A stretch of 64,000 bases of DNA from Aeromicrobium sp. Root236 (GCF_001428805.1 NZ_LMIS01000001.1:3637908-3701907), one strand, 5' to 3'. Shown: positions 45,222 to 55,703, counted from the first letter of the stretch. Notes: generated by a model from the letters alone, not told the origin. A program made the numbers and translations.

Positions 45222-45892
45222 CATTCGTGCTCGCAGTCGATGACGACCCGGCCATCTTGCGGACGCTCTCGATCAATCTCCGGGCCAGAGGGTATGACGT
45301 CGAGACGGCGGGTGATGGTCGATCGGCGTTGCAGATCGTGGACGAACGGATGCCGGACGTCGTGATCCTCGACCTGGGCCTGCCCGACCTCGACGGCGTC
45401 GCCGTGCTCAAGCGACTTCGCGGCCACACCCGCGTGCCGGTCGTCGTCCTGTCCGCCCGCCACGAGTCGGACGACAAGGTCGAGGCGCTGGACGAAGGGG
45501 CGGACGACTACGTCACCAAGCCCTTCGACATCGAGGAGCTGCTGGCGAGGGTGCGGGCGGCGATCCGGCGAAGCGGAGGCGACGGTGCTCCGCTCGTCGT
45601 GGAGTCCGGGGAGGTACGCCTCGACATCACGGAACGCGTGGCCACGCGGTCAGGGGAGGACGTTCGCCTCACCCCGACCGAGTGGCACATCGTGGAGGTG
45701 CTCGCCCGTCGTGAGGGTCGCTTGGTGCGTCAGGGCGAGCTGCTCCACGAGGTGTGGGGCCCGGCATATGACCGCGAGACCAACTACCTGCGGGTCTACC
45801 TCGCACAGATCCGGCGCAAGCTCGAGCGCGATCCGTCCAAGCCGACGATGTTCCTGACCGATCCCGGCATCGGCTACCGGCTCGTCGTCTGA
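45218..45892 (+). CDS. kdpE: Response regulator KdpE (OmpR family)
   Basis: This 224-residue regulator has receiver residues Asp8-9, phospho-Asp52 (VVILDLGLPD) and Lys101 (YVTKPFD), then a winged-helix domain (LTPTEWHIVEVLARREGRLVRQGELLHEVWG...YLRVYLAQIRRKLE). It should bind the 11-bp repeats upstream of kdpF and probably those at 47938-47957. It converges on the APC permease gene with a 9-nt gap. Confidence 0.96.
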   Translation: MTFVLAVDDDPAILRTLSINLRARGYDVETAGDGRSALQIVDERMPDVVILDLGLPDLDGVAVLKRLRGHTRVPVVVLSARHESDDKVEALDEGADDYVTKPFDIEELLARVRAAIRRSGGDGAPLVVESGEVRLDITERVATRSGEDVRLTPTEWHIVEVLARREGRLVRQGELLHEVWGPAYDRETNYLRVYLAQIRRKLERDPSKPTMFLTDPGIGYRLVV

Positions 45893-45901
45893 GGTCTGCG
45901 G

Positions 45902-47845
45902 TCAGCCCACGTGGACGCGGGGACGTCGGTCCGGGTCCGGCTCGGCCTCCCGGAGCACCTCGCGCGTGACCGGCGCGATCTCCCCGTCCCCGACAAACAG
46001 GAACCTCAGGAAGTTGACGATCGGGTTGCCCTCGGTCCAGCTGAAGTACGCATGCGGGATCGTCCCGGTGCTCTCACGGATGTCCATCAGCAACGCAGCG
46101 ATCGTGTTGGCGATGACCGAGCTGCGCACCTTGAGGACCCGGTAGCCGAACCGCTCTTCGCCGATGACCTCCAGGTCGCCCTCGAAGTCGGAAGCATCAG
46201 CGACGGTGACTTCGACGAAGATCAGTGGCGCCCACGCCGGTATGCCGTTGTCCTCGCGCACCTCGGTGGCCTTCTCCCTGTACATGCGGGCGGTGCCCTC
46301 ACCCGGTTCCTTGGGAATCAGCCGAACGGTGCCGCACTTGGCTGCCCCGGCGATGTAGTGCGTGGCCGTCTCGTCCATCTCGATACTGACCGCCCGCAGC
46401 TCCAGCGACCGGCGCGTGCGGGACACGAACGAGACGAGCACGATCGCCAAGATGAAAAGGCCACCGATCTTGACCCCGTCTGGACGTTCGAAGACGTTCG
46501 CGATCGTGGTGTAGAAGAACACCGTGGACACGGCTGCGAAGGCGATCGTGGCATTGCGGTGCCGACGCCGGTACTCGGTCAGGGTCACCGCGACGGAGGC
46601 CGAGCTGATCAGCACCAGCACTCCGGTGGCGTACGCGCCGCCTTGCGCATCGACGCTGGCGTCGAAGATCCAGGTCACGAAGAACGCGACGGCCATGAAG
46701 ACCAGGACCAGAGGGCGAACTGCCTTGGTCCACGACGGTGCCATGCCATAGCGCGGCAGATAGCGGGGGACGAGGTTGAGCAGGCCGGCCATCGCCGACG
46801 CGCCGGCAAACCAGAGGATCGCGATGGTGCTGACGTCGTACACGGTCCCGAACGTGGCGCCGAGCTGTTCGTGCGCGAGAAACGCCAATGCGCGACCGTT
46901 GGCCTCGCCGCCGACCTCGAAGTCGTCCGGCTTGATCAAGAGGGCGGCCACAATGCTCGACAACACCAGGTAGATGCTCATGATGACGGCCGCTGTCAGC
47001 AGCAACTTGCGGGCCCCGATGATCCGACCTTCAGGCTTGGCTTCGGTGTCGTCCGGTGCTCCTGCGATCTGCGGCATGACCGCGACGCCGGTCTCGAACC
47101 CCGAGAGACCCAGGGCGAGCTTCGGAAAGACGATCAGAGCCACCGCGGCAACGGCGAACCAGTTGTGATTCTCGGACATCAGAAGCTTGTGCCAGTCGCC
47201 GAAGACGTGGGGATTGCGAGCGATCTCAATGAATGATGAGACGAGGACGACGGCGTTCAGAGCCAGGTATGCGATCACCAGGACCACGGCGATGCCGATG
47301 GCCTCCTTGAATCCGCGCAGGAACACTGCACCGAGCGCAGCGAGAAACACGAGGGTGATCAGGACGACGTGGCCCTCGAGGAAGTCAGGGGCGAAGGGGT
47401 TCTCGAGCACGTGCGCTGAGGCGTCGGCTGCCGAGAGCGTCATGGTGATGAGGAAGTCGGTGCACGCGAACCCCAACATCACGAGCACGAACAGCTTGCC
47501 CGCCCACCACGGCAGGACCTTCTCAAGCATGGCGATCGACCCTTCGCCATGTGGGCTCTCGCGGGCCACGCGGCGATAGACCGGCAGCGCGCCGAACAGC
47601 GTCAGCGCCACCAGCACGAGGGTGGCGATGGGCGCGACCGCGCCGGCCGCGAGGGCGGCGATGCCAGGTTGATAACCGAGCGTGGAGAAGTAGTCGACGC
47701 CAGTCAGGCACATGACCTGCCACCACGGGTGGCGGCGGTGATCCTCAGACACCTTGCCATGCGGGCCGTGTAGCTCACCGGCGGTGTCACTCAGCCCGTC
47801 CAACATCCACCGTCGAAGGCCTGTCCTGGGAGCCGTGCTCGTCAC
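45902..47845 (-). CDS. APC superfamily permease, likely K+ transporter (KUP/KimA-like)
   Basis: This 647-residue protein has about 12 helices in residues 45-470 and a C-terminal cytoplasmic domain of about 170 residues. The N-terminal part ([23 protein letters not shown]) matches APC transporters of the KUP/KimA neighbourhood rather than amino-acid exchangers; the C-terminal domain could bind a nucleotide. Position beside kdp and candidate KdpE repeats in its promoter support K+ transport. An amino-acid substrate cannot be ruled out. Confidence 0.75.
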   Translation of the reverse strand: MTSTAPRTGLRRWMLDGLSDTAGELHGPHGKVSEDHRRHPWWQVMCLTGVDYFSTLGYQPGIAALAAGAVAPIATLVLVALTLFGALPVYRRVARESPHGEGSIAMLEKVLPWWAGKLFVLVMLGFACTDFLITMTLSAADASAHVLENPFAPDFLEGHVVLITLVFLAALGAVFLRGFKEAIGIAVVLVIAYLALNAVVLVSSFIEIARNPHVFGDWHKLLMSENHNWFAVAAVALIVFPKLALGLSGFETGVAVMPQIAGAPDDTEAKPEGRIIGARKLLLTAAVIMSIYLVLSSIVAALLIKPDDFEVGGEANGRALAFLAHEQLGATFGTVYDVSTIAILWFAGASAMAGLLNLVPRYLPRYGMAPSWTKAVRPLVLVFMAVAFFVTWIFDASVDAQGGAYATGVLVLISSASVAVTLTEYRRRHRNATIAFAAVSTVFFYTTIANVFERPDGVKIGGLFILAIVLVSFVSRTRRSLELRAVSIEMDETATHYIAGAAKCGTVRLIPKEPGEGTARMYREKATEVREDNGIPAWAPLIFVEVTVADASDFEGDLEVIGEERFGYRVLKVRSSVIANTIAALLMDIRESTGTIPHAYFSWTEGNPIVNFLRFLFVGDGEIAPVTREVLREAEPDPDRRPRVHVG

Positions 47846-47937
47846 TGGGTTGCGTCCTCACTGGACCACCGACTTGGTCGTCCGCGCCATCGTACGGACG
47901 AAAATTTGGCGGTTCATCCGTTCTGGGACCGCAGGGC

Positions 47938-47957
47938 GTCAAGATCGCGTCAAGATT
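47938..47957. promoter_or_regulatory. Candidate KdpE operator, second site
   Basis: GTCAAGAT at 47938 and GTCAAGATT at 47949 are 11 nt apart, the same word and spacing as upstream of kdpF. The site sits in the divergent gap between the APC permease (start 47845) and the KdpD-like sensor gene (start 47965). Confidence 0.55.
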
Positions 47958-47964
47958 TCGCCGC

Positions 47965-48771
47965 GTGACTGTCTACTCCGTTGTCGCGCGCAACCATGGA
48001 GGCATGGGAAACGCTTGGTTCGAGCGCCACCGCCCTGCCTTGATCGGCATCGCTGCAGGTCTGCCGCTCGTGTGGTGCTCGGTTGCCGCCCGGATGCGTG
48101 TGGACGTCACCGCAGCAACCGCGGCGCTCGTGCTGGTCGCCGTGGTCGTGGCAGCCTCCGCGACGGGAGATCGACTGGCCGGTGTGGTCGCGGCGGCCTC
48201 CGGAGGGTTGTGGTTCGACTACTTCCTCACCAAGCCGTTTCACCGGTTCACCATTGAGGACTCCGACGACATCGAGGTGACGCTTCTGCTGGTCCTGGTG
48301 GGAATCGGCGTGACAGAGCTCGCAATCTGGGGCGGACGTCAGCAGGCAAAGGCCAGTCGCCGAGCGGGCTACCTCAACGGGCTCATGGCGACCTCGCAGA
48401 TCGTCTCGGCGCAGGTGTCGACGACAGCCCTGATCGATCAGGTGGGCGCTCACATCGCCGAGCTGCTCGAGGTGGACGCGTGCGACTTCGTCGAGGCCGG
48501 CGCCATTCGTCGCGACAGTGCCGTGCTCGGACCCGACGGTGAGGTGACGATCCGCGGGAGTCTGGTCAACGTCGATCGTGACGGCCTGCCGGTGCTGGGC
48601 GAAGTCGTGCTGCCCGCTCGGCACCGCGGTGTGGTCGAAGGAGCGTTCTTGATCGTCGCAGCCACCAGGATCGTACGGCCGACGCTCGAGCAGCGACGGG
48701 TTGCGGTGGCGCTGGCAGACCAGGCGGGCGCGGCGCACGCGTCTCAGGAATCTGCGCCACCGCTTGACTAG
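47965..48771 (+). CDS. Stand-alone DUF4118/GAF-like protein resembling the KdpD sensor module
   Basis: This 268-residue protein (GTG 47965, or ATG 48004 giving 255 residues) has four transmembrane helices with the KdpD signature after them (YFLTKPFHRFTI; KdpD itself has FFFTPPLHKLTV). A helical linker and a GAF-like domain follow. Kinase, KdpD ATPase and Usp domains are absent. It could titrate, modulate or partner KdpD, or be an inactive remnant. The divergent KdpE-like site suggests it belongs to the potassium regulon. Confidence 0.7.
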   Translation: MTVYSVVARNHGGMGNAWFERHRPALIGIAAGLPLVWCSVAARMRVDVTAATAALVLVAVVVAASATGDRLAGVVAAASGGLWFDYFLTKPFHRFTIEDSDDIEVTLLLVLVGIGVTELAIWGGRQQAKASRRAGYLNGLMATSQIVSAQVSTTALIDQVGAHIAELLEVDACDFVEAGAIRRDSAVLGPDGEVTIRGSLVNVDRDGLPVLGEVVLPARHRGVVEGAFLIVAATRIVRPTLEQRRVAVALADQAGAAHASQESAPPLD

Positions 48772-49106
48772 GAATCGCCCCCGCACCTCCAGTTCGAGGT
48801 ATGACGCATCATGCAACCAAAATCGGCCTAAAAGTTGCGGGATCGGCCATTAAGGTCTAGTCATTATCCGCCCTAGTTCATCGGGACTAGGCGGTGTGGC
48901 CCGTCGTGATCAAATCTGCCTCGATCGCCGAAATTCCGGCCATTTCGGGACCGTTCGACGTGACGTAGCCCAGCCACGTGGCGTTGTCTAGGTGCACAGG
49001 TCACGGCGCACTCCCACTTGCCGCGGCCGACCCGCAGCCGAGGACTCCCCCTTGACTACGACTCGAACCGTTCCGTGCAGGGGCGATACGGATGGAGTTA
49101 TCTGTC
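48772..49106. other. 335-bp intergenic region before the LPXTG gene
   Basis: No credible ORF or tRNA was found. An imperfect hairpin at 48868-48894 (CCGCC-C-TAGT with ACTAGGCGG) probably terminates the sensor-gene transcript. Base composition is lower in G+C at 48810-48930. A TTGACT near 49052 and GGAG at 49094-49097 serve the next gene; I could not place a convincing -10 or recognise a riboswitch. Confidence 0.6.
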
Positions 49107-50750
49107 ATGAAAAAGATATTGCTCGTACTAGCGATGATTGCGGCCAGCGTGTTCCTCGCGCAGCCCGCCGTCGCCGACGAGGGAGACGCGCCGGCCGAGC
49201 CGGCCGTCGAGAACACCACAGACGCGCCGAAGGAGGCAGCTGACGAGGCTCCGGCACCGGAGACCTCCGAGCCGCAGCAGGAAGCGCCGGCCGAGACCAC
49301 GCCTCCGGCAGCCGATCCCGAGCCGGAACCGGTCGTCAACGACGACCCTGTCGCTCCCGTAGGTGACGCCAATGAGCCGGCCGACACGCCGGACGACTCT
49401 ACTTCGGGCAACGCACCCAACGAGGACGACACCGAAGGCGCCGCAGCATCTGCCGCCGCCGTCGATCTCGAAGCCAAGGTGACCATCTGCCACGTCCCGC
49501 CGGGCAACCCCGCAAACGCCCACGCCATCTCGGTGAGCTACAACTCCATCGTGAAGGGCGAGGGACACGGCAAGAACAACGCTGCCCACTCGCAGGACTG
49601 GATCCCCGCCTTCGAGTACATGGACGGCGACGACGTCAAGCAGTACCCGGGCCGCAACACCAACGCTGCGAACCCCTGTGGTGACGCGCCTGGGCTGACC
49701 GAGGTCGGGACCGATGATCCCACTCTGGTCGGGCCGACGTGTGTGGCTGACGGCTTCGTCCAGCTCCCGACGTCCGAGGGCGTGACGTACACGATCACAC
49801 CGTCGAACTCGCCTGGAGATGTCGATGTGGACGCGACGGCGAACGCGAACTACATCATCGACGACCAGGCGACGATTCACTGGGACTTCCTCGTCCTGGA
49901 GAAGCTGGCCGGCGACGATCCCCAGTGCGTGCTGGTGGACAGCACCGATCTGACGATCTGTCACCGCACCGACAGCAACGTCAACCCGTACAACGCGATC
50001 GGGCCGGCCACGGCCGGCATCGTCCACGGGCACGACACGGAGCACGAAGGCCCCCTGTGGGATCCGACGCTGAAGGCGCAGCACATCGAGTGGGGCGACA
50101 TCATCCCGCCGTACACGTTCGACAACGTGGAGTATCCAGGCCAGAACTGGACCGCCGAGGGCATCGCCTTCTACAACGACGGCAAGTGCGACGGCGCCGG
50201 GATCATCCCGGCCGAGATCACCGCTGATCCGCCGTTCGCCGATCCGGCTGACTGTGACGAAGACGGATCGCTCGTCCTGCCCGAGACCGACCACGTGCAG
50301 TACCTGGTCGAGCCGGTGTTCAACGGTCCCGGTGACTACACGATCACCGCGAGCGTGACGGACGAGGAGTTCGTGCTCGTCGGCCAGACGGTGTTCGAGG
50401 TCGCGGTCGGTGGCAAGCTGCCGACAGCGGACTGCGTGTCGCCGAACGACGACGAAGAGCCCGCCAAGGAGGACGACCTGCTGCCTGACACAGGTGGTCT
50501 GCCCCTCTGGGTGCTGCTCCTCGCAGGTCCGATGACGGCAGCAGGACTCCTGGTCCTGATGCGTCGCGAGCCGGTGAGCCACGCGTCCACCAGCGGTCGG
50601 ATGCCGTCCTACTCGCTGATCCTTCCGCCGGTGAAGAAGCCGGCCGGGATCAAGCGGGCGCACGCCTCGACACAGCACATCGGCTTCATGAAGGCCGTGG
50701 GCAACGTCGTGGCAGCGATCGGCTCGTTCCTCCGCGGAGGACGTCGCTGA
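49107..50750 (+). CDS. LPXTG surface protein with two Cys-His repeat domains and long C-terminal tail
   Basis: This 547-residue exported protein has signal peptide MKKILLVLAMIAASVFLAQPAVA, a Pro/Glu/Ala-rich stalk (about 25-115), and two related modules beginning VTICHVPPG (about 127) and LTICHRTDS (about 285). Each has a Cys-His start and downstream His and Trp-Asp-Ile/Ile-Pro residues, seen in other actinobacterial surface proteins. LPDTG (459-463) is followed by a helix, but 84 residues follow the motif instead of the usual 30-40, with a second amphipathic segment near the end. No sortase gene is in the window. Confidence 0.75.
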   Translation: MKKILLVLAMIAASVFLAQPAVADEGDAPAEPAVENTTDAPKEAADEAPAPETSEPQQEAPAETTPPAADPEPEPVVNDDPVAPVGDANEPADTPDDSTSGNAPNEDDTEGAAASAAAVDLEAKVTICHVPPGNPANAHAISVSYNSIVKGEGHGKNNAAHSQDWIPAFEYMDGDDVKQYPGRNTNAANPCGDAPGLTEVGTDDPTLVGPTCVADGFVQLPTSEGVTYTITPSNSPGDVDVDATANANYIIDDQATIHWDFLVLEKLAGDDPQCVLVDSTDLTICHRTDSNVNPYNAIGPATAGIVHGHDTEHEGPLWDPTLKAQHIEWGDIIPPYTFDNVEYPGQNWTAEGIAFYNDGKCDGAGIIPAEITADPPFADPADCDEDGSLVLPETDHVQYLVEPVFNGPGDYTITASVTDEEFVLVGQTVFEVAVGGKLPTADCVSPNDDEEPAKEDDLLPDTGGLPLWVLLLAGPMTAAGLLVLMRREPVSHASTSGRMPSYSLILPPVKKPAGIKRAHASTQHIGFMKAVGNVVAAIGSFLRGGRR

Positions 50751-50769
50751 TCAGGCACTGATCACGAGA

Positions 50770-50803
50770 GAGAAGGGGAGTCGCTTCGGCGGCTCCCCTT
50801 CTC
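50770..50803. terminator. 15-bp hairpin with TTCG tetraloop
   Basis: GAGAAGGGGAGTCGC and GCGGCTCCCCTTCTC pair over 15 bp (one G-U) around a TTCG loop, between the convergent LPXTG and paiB-like genes, so it likely terminates both transcripts. Confidence 0.85.
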
Positions 50804-50816
50804 GCGTCTGCGGGCG

Positions 50817-51431
50817 TCAGTCGTCCATGGCATCGGCGACGGCGGGGTCGCCGCCCTCGGCGCGCAGGCCGGCGACCACTCCGGCCCGGTCCGCATCCGA
50901 GCGGTTCTGGCTGAGCTTCGCCTTGGCCTCGACGCGCTCGACCGTCAGCTCCAGCCCGACGATCGCCTTGAGGTTCTTGGCGATGTACGTCTCGGGGGCA
51001 TCGGTCACGGCCCAGGGCTGCTCGCGCGGGTGCTCGTGGTGGTCGGTCAGGCGGGTCACCGCGTCGCGCACCCATGCCGGGTCGTCGTGCACCCGGACGG
51101 TGCCCGTGAGGTGCACCGCCGAGTAGTTCCAGGTGGGCACGACCCGGCCGTGCTCGGCCTTGGCGGCGTACCACGACGGCGAGATGTAGGCCTGGGGGCC
51201 GGCGACGATCGCGAGGCAGCGGGCGCCTTCGCCGATCTGCCGCCAGTGGTCGTTGGCCAGGGCCATGTGGGCGATGACGGTGCCGCCGTCGGCGCTCCAC
51301 AGCACGGGCAGGAGGGTCGCGACGGGGGTGCCGTCGGAGCCGATCGTCACGAGCTCAGCACTGCCGACAGCCTCGACGAACGCGCGGATGTCGTCGGGGT
51401 CGTCCATCACGTTGAAACGGGGGATGTACAT
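50817..51431 (-). CDS. PaiB-like FMN-binding negative regulator family protein
   Basis: This 204-residue split-barrel flavoprotein-fold protein starts MYIPRFNVMDD. The PaiB signature is visible in LPVLWSADGG, HMALANDHWRQI, YISPSWYAAK and WNYSAVHLTGTV. In Bacillus the family member PaiB is linked to repression of sporulation and degradative enzymes, but most homologues are uncharacterised, and enzymatic FMN binding is possible. It is 7 nt behind the DUF503 gene on the same strand. Confidence 0.85.
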   Translation of the reverse strand: MYIPRFNVMDDPDDIRAFVEAVGSAELVTIGSDGTPVATLLPVLWSADGGTVIAHMALANDHWRQIGEGARCLAIVAGPQAYISPSWYAAKAEHGRVVPTWNYSAVHLTGTVRVHDDPAWVRDAVTRLTDHHEHPREQPWAVTDAPETYIAKNLKAIVGLELTVERVEAKAKLSQNRSDADRAGVVAGLRAEGGDPAVADAMDD

Positions 51432-51438
51432 GCCGCTC

Positions 51439-51735
51439 CTAGACGTCGTCGCTGTTGCTGATGCCGCGGCGGGCGGAGAGGAGCTCGAGCTCGGGACGGC
51501 CCGCGACGAAGTTCTCCACGGCGTCGAGGACGTCGATGACGTGGCGGCTGTCGGCCCCGACGAGGCAGGCTCCCACGCCCGCGCGGCGGTGCAGGTCGAG
51601 ACTCCCGGTCTCGGCCGCCGAGACGCTGAACGTACGCCTCAGGTCGGCCACGAGCGGCCGCACGATCGACCGCTTCGTCTTGAGCGAGTGCACGTCGCCG
51701 AGCACGATGTCGAACTCGATCCAACCGATCCACAT
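51439..51735 (-). CDS. DUF503 family protein
   Basis: This 98-residue protein has the conserved DUF503 start (IGWIEFDIVLGDVHSLKTKRSIVRPLV) and the GVGACLVGADSRHV region. The family is small, often encoded near ribosome-associated genes, and of unknown function. A CATGAT box 6 nt before ATG 51735 suggests a leaderless start. It is in an operon with the PaiB-like gene. Confidence 0.85.
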   Translation of the reverse strand: MWIGWIEFDIVLGDVHSLKTKRSIVRPLVADLRRTFSVSAAETGSLDLHRRAGVGACLVGADSRHVIDVLDAVENFVAGRPELELLSARRGISNSDDV

Positions 51736-51744
51736 GCCACGATC

Positions 51745-52356
51745 ATGACAGGGGCTGCGAGGATCGTGTCCGTGGTGTCACAGCTCGTACGTCTCGTGGT
51801 GTCCTGCGCGATCCTCGGCGTCGGCGTCGCGATGATCCTGATCGCGGCCCTCGGCTCTGACGGCTACTCCACGATGATCAACGGGCTGTCGATCGCGCTC
51901 GACGTGGAGTTCTGGATCGTCAACCTCGTGGTCGGCATCGCTCTCGTCCTGATGGCCTGGGCGCGCGGGCTCAGGCCGGGGCTCGGCACGATCACCCAGC
52001 CACTCGTCGTCGGCTTCGTCGTCTCGGGGCTCCTGGACGCGTTCGCCGAGCCCGATGCCTGGTGGGCGCGCGTCGGGCTGCTCGTGCTGGCGTTCCCGGT
52101 GCTCGCCGTCGGGGTGGCGGGCTACCTCGCCGTCGACGCAGGCGCCGGGCCGACGGAGGCCGCGGCGCTGGCGTTCGACCCTCCCGTGCCGTTCAGGTGG
52201 AGCTACAGCGTCGTGCAGGCCGGCGGGGCGCTCCTGGGCTGGGCGTGCGGTGCCGCGGTCGGCCCGGGCACGTTGCTCGTGATCTTCTTGCTGGGCCCGC
52301 TCGTCGACCTGCTCTCTGCGCGGTTCTCCCTGCTCTCGATCGAGCGTGCGGGCTAG
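51745..52356 (+). CDS. YczE/YitT-like integral membrane protein
   Basis: This 203-residue protein has five or six hydrophobic helices, beginning LVRLVVSCAILGVGVAMILIAAL. The conserved YczE-type loops GSDGYSTMINGLS and LGPLVDLLSARF are visible. GTG starts at 51766 and 51772 are possible; a GAGGAT box is 7 nt before the latter. Function unknown. It shares CTAG stops (52353-52356) with the facing epimerase gene. Confidence 0.75.
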   Translation: MTGAARIVSVVSQLVRLVVSCAILGVGVAMILIAALGSDGYSTMINGLSIALDVEFWIVNLVVGIALVLMAWARGLRPGLGTITQPLVVGFVVSGLLDAFAEPDAWWARVGLLVLAFPVLAVGVAGYLAVDAGAGPTEAAALAFDPPVPFRWSYSVVQAGGALLGWACGAAVGPGTLLVIFLLGPLVDLLSARFSLLSIERAG

Positions 52357-53204
52357 GCAGCCTCGCCGTATCCGGCCCGCAGCTCGTCGACCAGGCTGGG
52401 CCGGGTCGGCTGCCAGCCGAGCTCGCTTCTCGCGCGCTGCCCGCTGGCCTGCTGGTCGAGGAGCAACGCCTCGCCGAAGCCGCCGAGGCGCTCGATGGTC
52501 GCGGCCGGGTCCTCCGCAACGACCTCACCGAGGGCCTCGCCGAGCTCCCGGACGGTCGGGTTCTGCCCGCTGACGCCGACGTACGTCCGACCGCCCGGCG
52601 CCTGTTCGAGCACGCGGACGTACAGATCTGCCAGGTCGTCGACGTGGACCGTGGTCCAGCGCTGGTCACCCGTGCCGAACAGCGCCACGGTGCCGGCCTC
52701 GGGCGAGGCGGCGAGCATCGCGGGGATGCCCTTGCCGTGGCCGTAGACGATGCCCGGCTGCACGACAGATGCCCTGATCCCGGACTCGAGCAGTCGCTGC
52801 TCGCTTGCCACGCGCCACGCCGTGAGGTCCGGCGCCGCGAGCGGGCTCGTCTCGGTAATGGCCGGGTTGTTGCCGTAGACCCAGATGCCGCCGGTGTGGA
52901 CGAACGGCTTCTGGGTGCCGCTGAACGCCGCGATCGCGGCGTCGATCACGGCCTCGTTGAGCTCGGCGTCGCGCTCGTCGCCTCCCGCCGCGGTGTGGAT
53001 CGCGGCGTCGTGGCCGCGCAGCTCTGCAGCGAGCCAGTCGGCATTGAACAGGTCACCGATGATGCCGGTGGCGCCGGCATCCTGGACGTGGAGCGAGGAC
53101 TTCTGGCTGCGGACGACGGCGGTCACGCGGTGTCCGGTGGCGACCAGCTGGTCGAGCACGGCTGACCCGATGAAACCGGTTCCCCCGGTGAGCAAGATCT
53201 TCAT
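52353..53204 (-). CDS. NAD-dependent epimerase/dehydratase family protein
   Basis: This 283-residue atypical/extended SDR has TGGTGFIG (residues 6-13), a conserved HTGGIWVYG (expected catalytic Ser replaced by Gly/Thr; Tyr present) and VDDLADLYVRVLE. The YxxxK motif is degenerate, so it may be a non-catalytic NAD-binding or isomerase-like protein. It is tail-to-tail with the YczE-like gene. Confidence 0.82.
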   Translation of the reverse strand: MKILLTGGTGFIGSAVLDQLVATGHRVTAVVRSQKSSLHVQDAGATGIIGDLFNADWLAAELRGHDAAIHTAAGGDERDAELNEAVIDAAIAAFSGTQKPFVHTGGIWVYGNNPAITETSPLAAPDLTAWRVASEQRLLESGIRASVVQPGIVYGHGKGIPAMLAASPEAGTVALFGTGDQRWTTVHVDDLADLYVRVLEQAPGGRTYVGVSGQNPTVRELGEALGEVVAEDPAATIERLGGFGEALLLDQQASGQRARSELGWQPTRPSLVDELRAGYGEAA

Positions 53205-53277
53205 GACAATGCCAACCGGGGGAGCGGGAGCGCTATTTCGTGACGTGGTTCACACGGTGGTTGCGTTGCGATGTCGG

Positions 53278-53367
53278 CTCGCCGGGTTTCGTCATCGGGC
53301 GGCTTCGCCGCGATCGCTCAACCTGACTTCGGCGCTCGGCCGCTGGCGGCCTCGACCTCAGTCAAAC
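53278..53367 (-). repeat. REP-like dispersed repeat, copy B
   Basis: This 90-nt copy on the minus strand begins in the last two codons of the zinc-finger gene and supplies its TGA, as copy A does for the FUSC gene. The inner hairpin is GCGGC-GAA-GCCGC; copy A has GCGCC-GAA-GGCGC. The variable segment here (GGCCGC-CA-GCGGCC) forms its own hairpin. Confidence 0.8.
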
Positions 53368-53624
53368 AGCTCGGTGAGCCAGTGCTCCTTCTTCTTCTTG
53401 CGGTACGGCTGCTGCCGGTTGTCATGGCGCGGCTGTTCGTAGCGCGGCTCCGCGTACTGCGGCTGCGCCGGAGCGGCAGCAGGAACGTCGGCCGTCGCGC
53501 GGTCGAGGATCTTGTCGAGCTCCCCGCGGTCGAGCCACACCCCACGGCACTCGGGGCAGTAGTCGATCTCGATGCCGGCACGTTCACTCATGACGAGGGT
53601 GGCGTTGTCGGTCGGACACTTCAT
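53358..53624 (-). CDS. zf-TFIIB domain small protein
   Basis: This 88-residue protein has an N-terminal zinc ribbon (KCPTDNATL...YCPECRGVWLDRGELDKIL) of the TFIIB-type, a Pro/Gln/Arg-rich middle, and a Lys-rich KKKKEHW tail. AAGGAGG lies before ATG 53624. The final F-D-stop is encoded in repeat copy B. A role in protein or nucleic-acid binding is likely; the target is unknown. Confidence 0.88.
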   Translation of the reverse strand: MKCPTDNATLVMSERAGIEIDYCPECRGVWLDRGELDKILDRATADVPAAAPAQPQYAEPRYEQPRHDNRQQPYRKKKKEHWLTELFD

Positions 53625-53663
53625 GGATGATTCCTCCTTGCCACGCTCAACTCGGCGCAGCGC

Positions 53664-54017
53664 TCAGGAGTTCCCACCGGCCGCATGCGTCACACACGTA
53701 CGGGCGACCGGCCGAGCCTCGAGCCGGCCGTCCGCGATCGGCTCGCCGCACACCTCGCAGCGGCCGTACGTGCCCTCGTCGATGCGGGCTCGTGCTGCGT
53801 CGACCTCGGCGAGGCGTCGTTCGGTCTGCTCGATCAACGCGCTGACCTGCGAGCGCTCGAACGCGATCGTCGAGCCCTCCGGGTCGTGCTCGTCGTCGGC
53901 GTTGGAGTCGAGGGAGGCATCGACGATGCCGGTGAAGTCGCGGGTCAGCGTCGCGAGCATCTGCAGGGCGGCCGAGCGTTCCTCGTCGAGCAGGACGAGG
54001 GCCCGGGCCTGGTCCAT
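53664..54017 (-). CDS. TraR/DksA family zinc-finger protein
   Basis: This 117-residue protein has a coiled-coil-like N-terminal region with acidic residues (SNADDEHDPEGS, comparable to the DksA tip) and a C-terminal zinc finger (YGRCEVCGEPIADGRLEARP...TCVTHA). AGGAGG precedes ATG 54017. It probably binds the RNA polymerase secondary channel. The gene lies 40 nt upstream of the zinc-ribbon gene on the same strand. Confidence 0.87.
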   Translation of the reverse strand: MDQARALVLLDEERSAALQMLATLTRDFTGIVDASLDSNADDEHDPEGSTIAFERSQVSALIEQTERRLAEVDAARARIDEGTYGRCEVCGEPIADGRLEARPVARTCVTHAAGGNS

Positions 54018-54039
54018 GCGGTTCGCCTCCTGAGAATGC

Positions 54040-54075
54040 GTGAAGGCCCCGTTCGGCGAGGAACGGGGCCTTCAC
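54040..54075 (-). terminator. Perfect 15-bp hairpin after tRNA-Lys
   Basis: GTGAAGGCCCCGTTC and GAACGGGGCCTTCAC flank a 6-nt loop. On the minus strand it follows the 3' end of tRNA-Lys by 2 nt and precedes the DksA-like gene. Confidence 0.85.
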
Positions 54076-54077
54076 AG

Positions 54078-55703
<1,626 letters not shown>

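Noticed and set aside
48772-49106. Possible c-di-AMP (ydaO-type) riboswitch before the LPXTG gene or permease
   Set aside because: I could not find the conserved ydaO core or paired elements; only a single terminator-like hairpin is clear.
49001-50678. Long minus-strand ORFs opposite the LPXTG gene
   Set aside because: Composition is Arg/Val-rich with no start signals; the sense strand has signal peptide, repeats and LPDTG.
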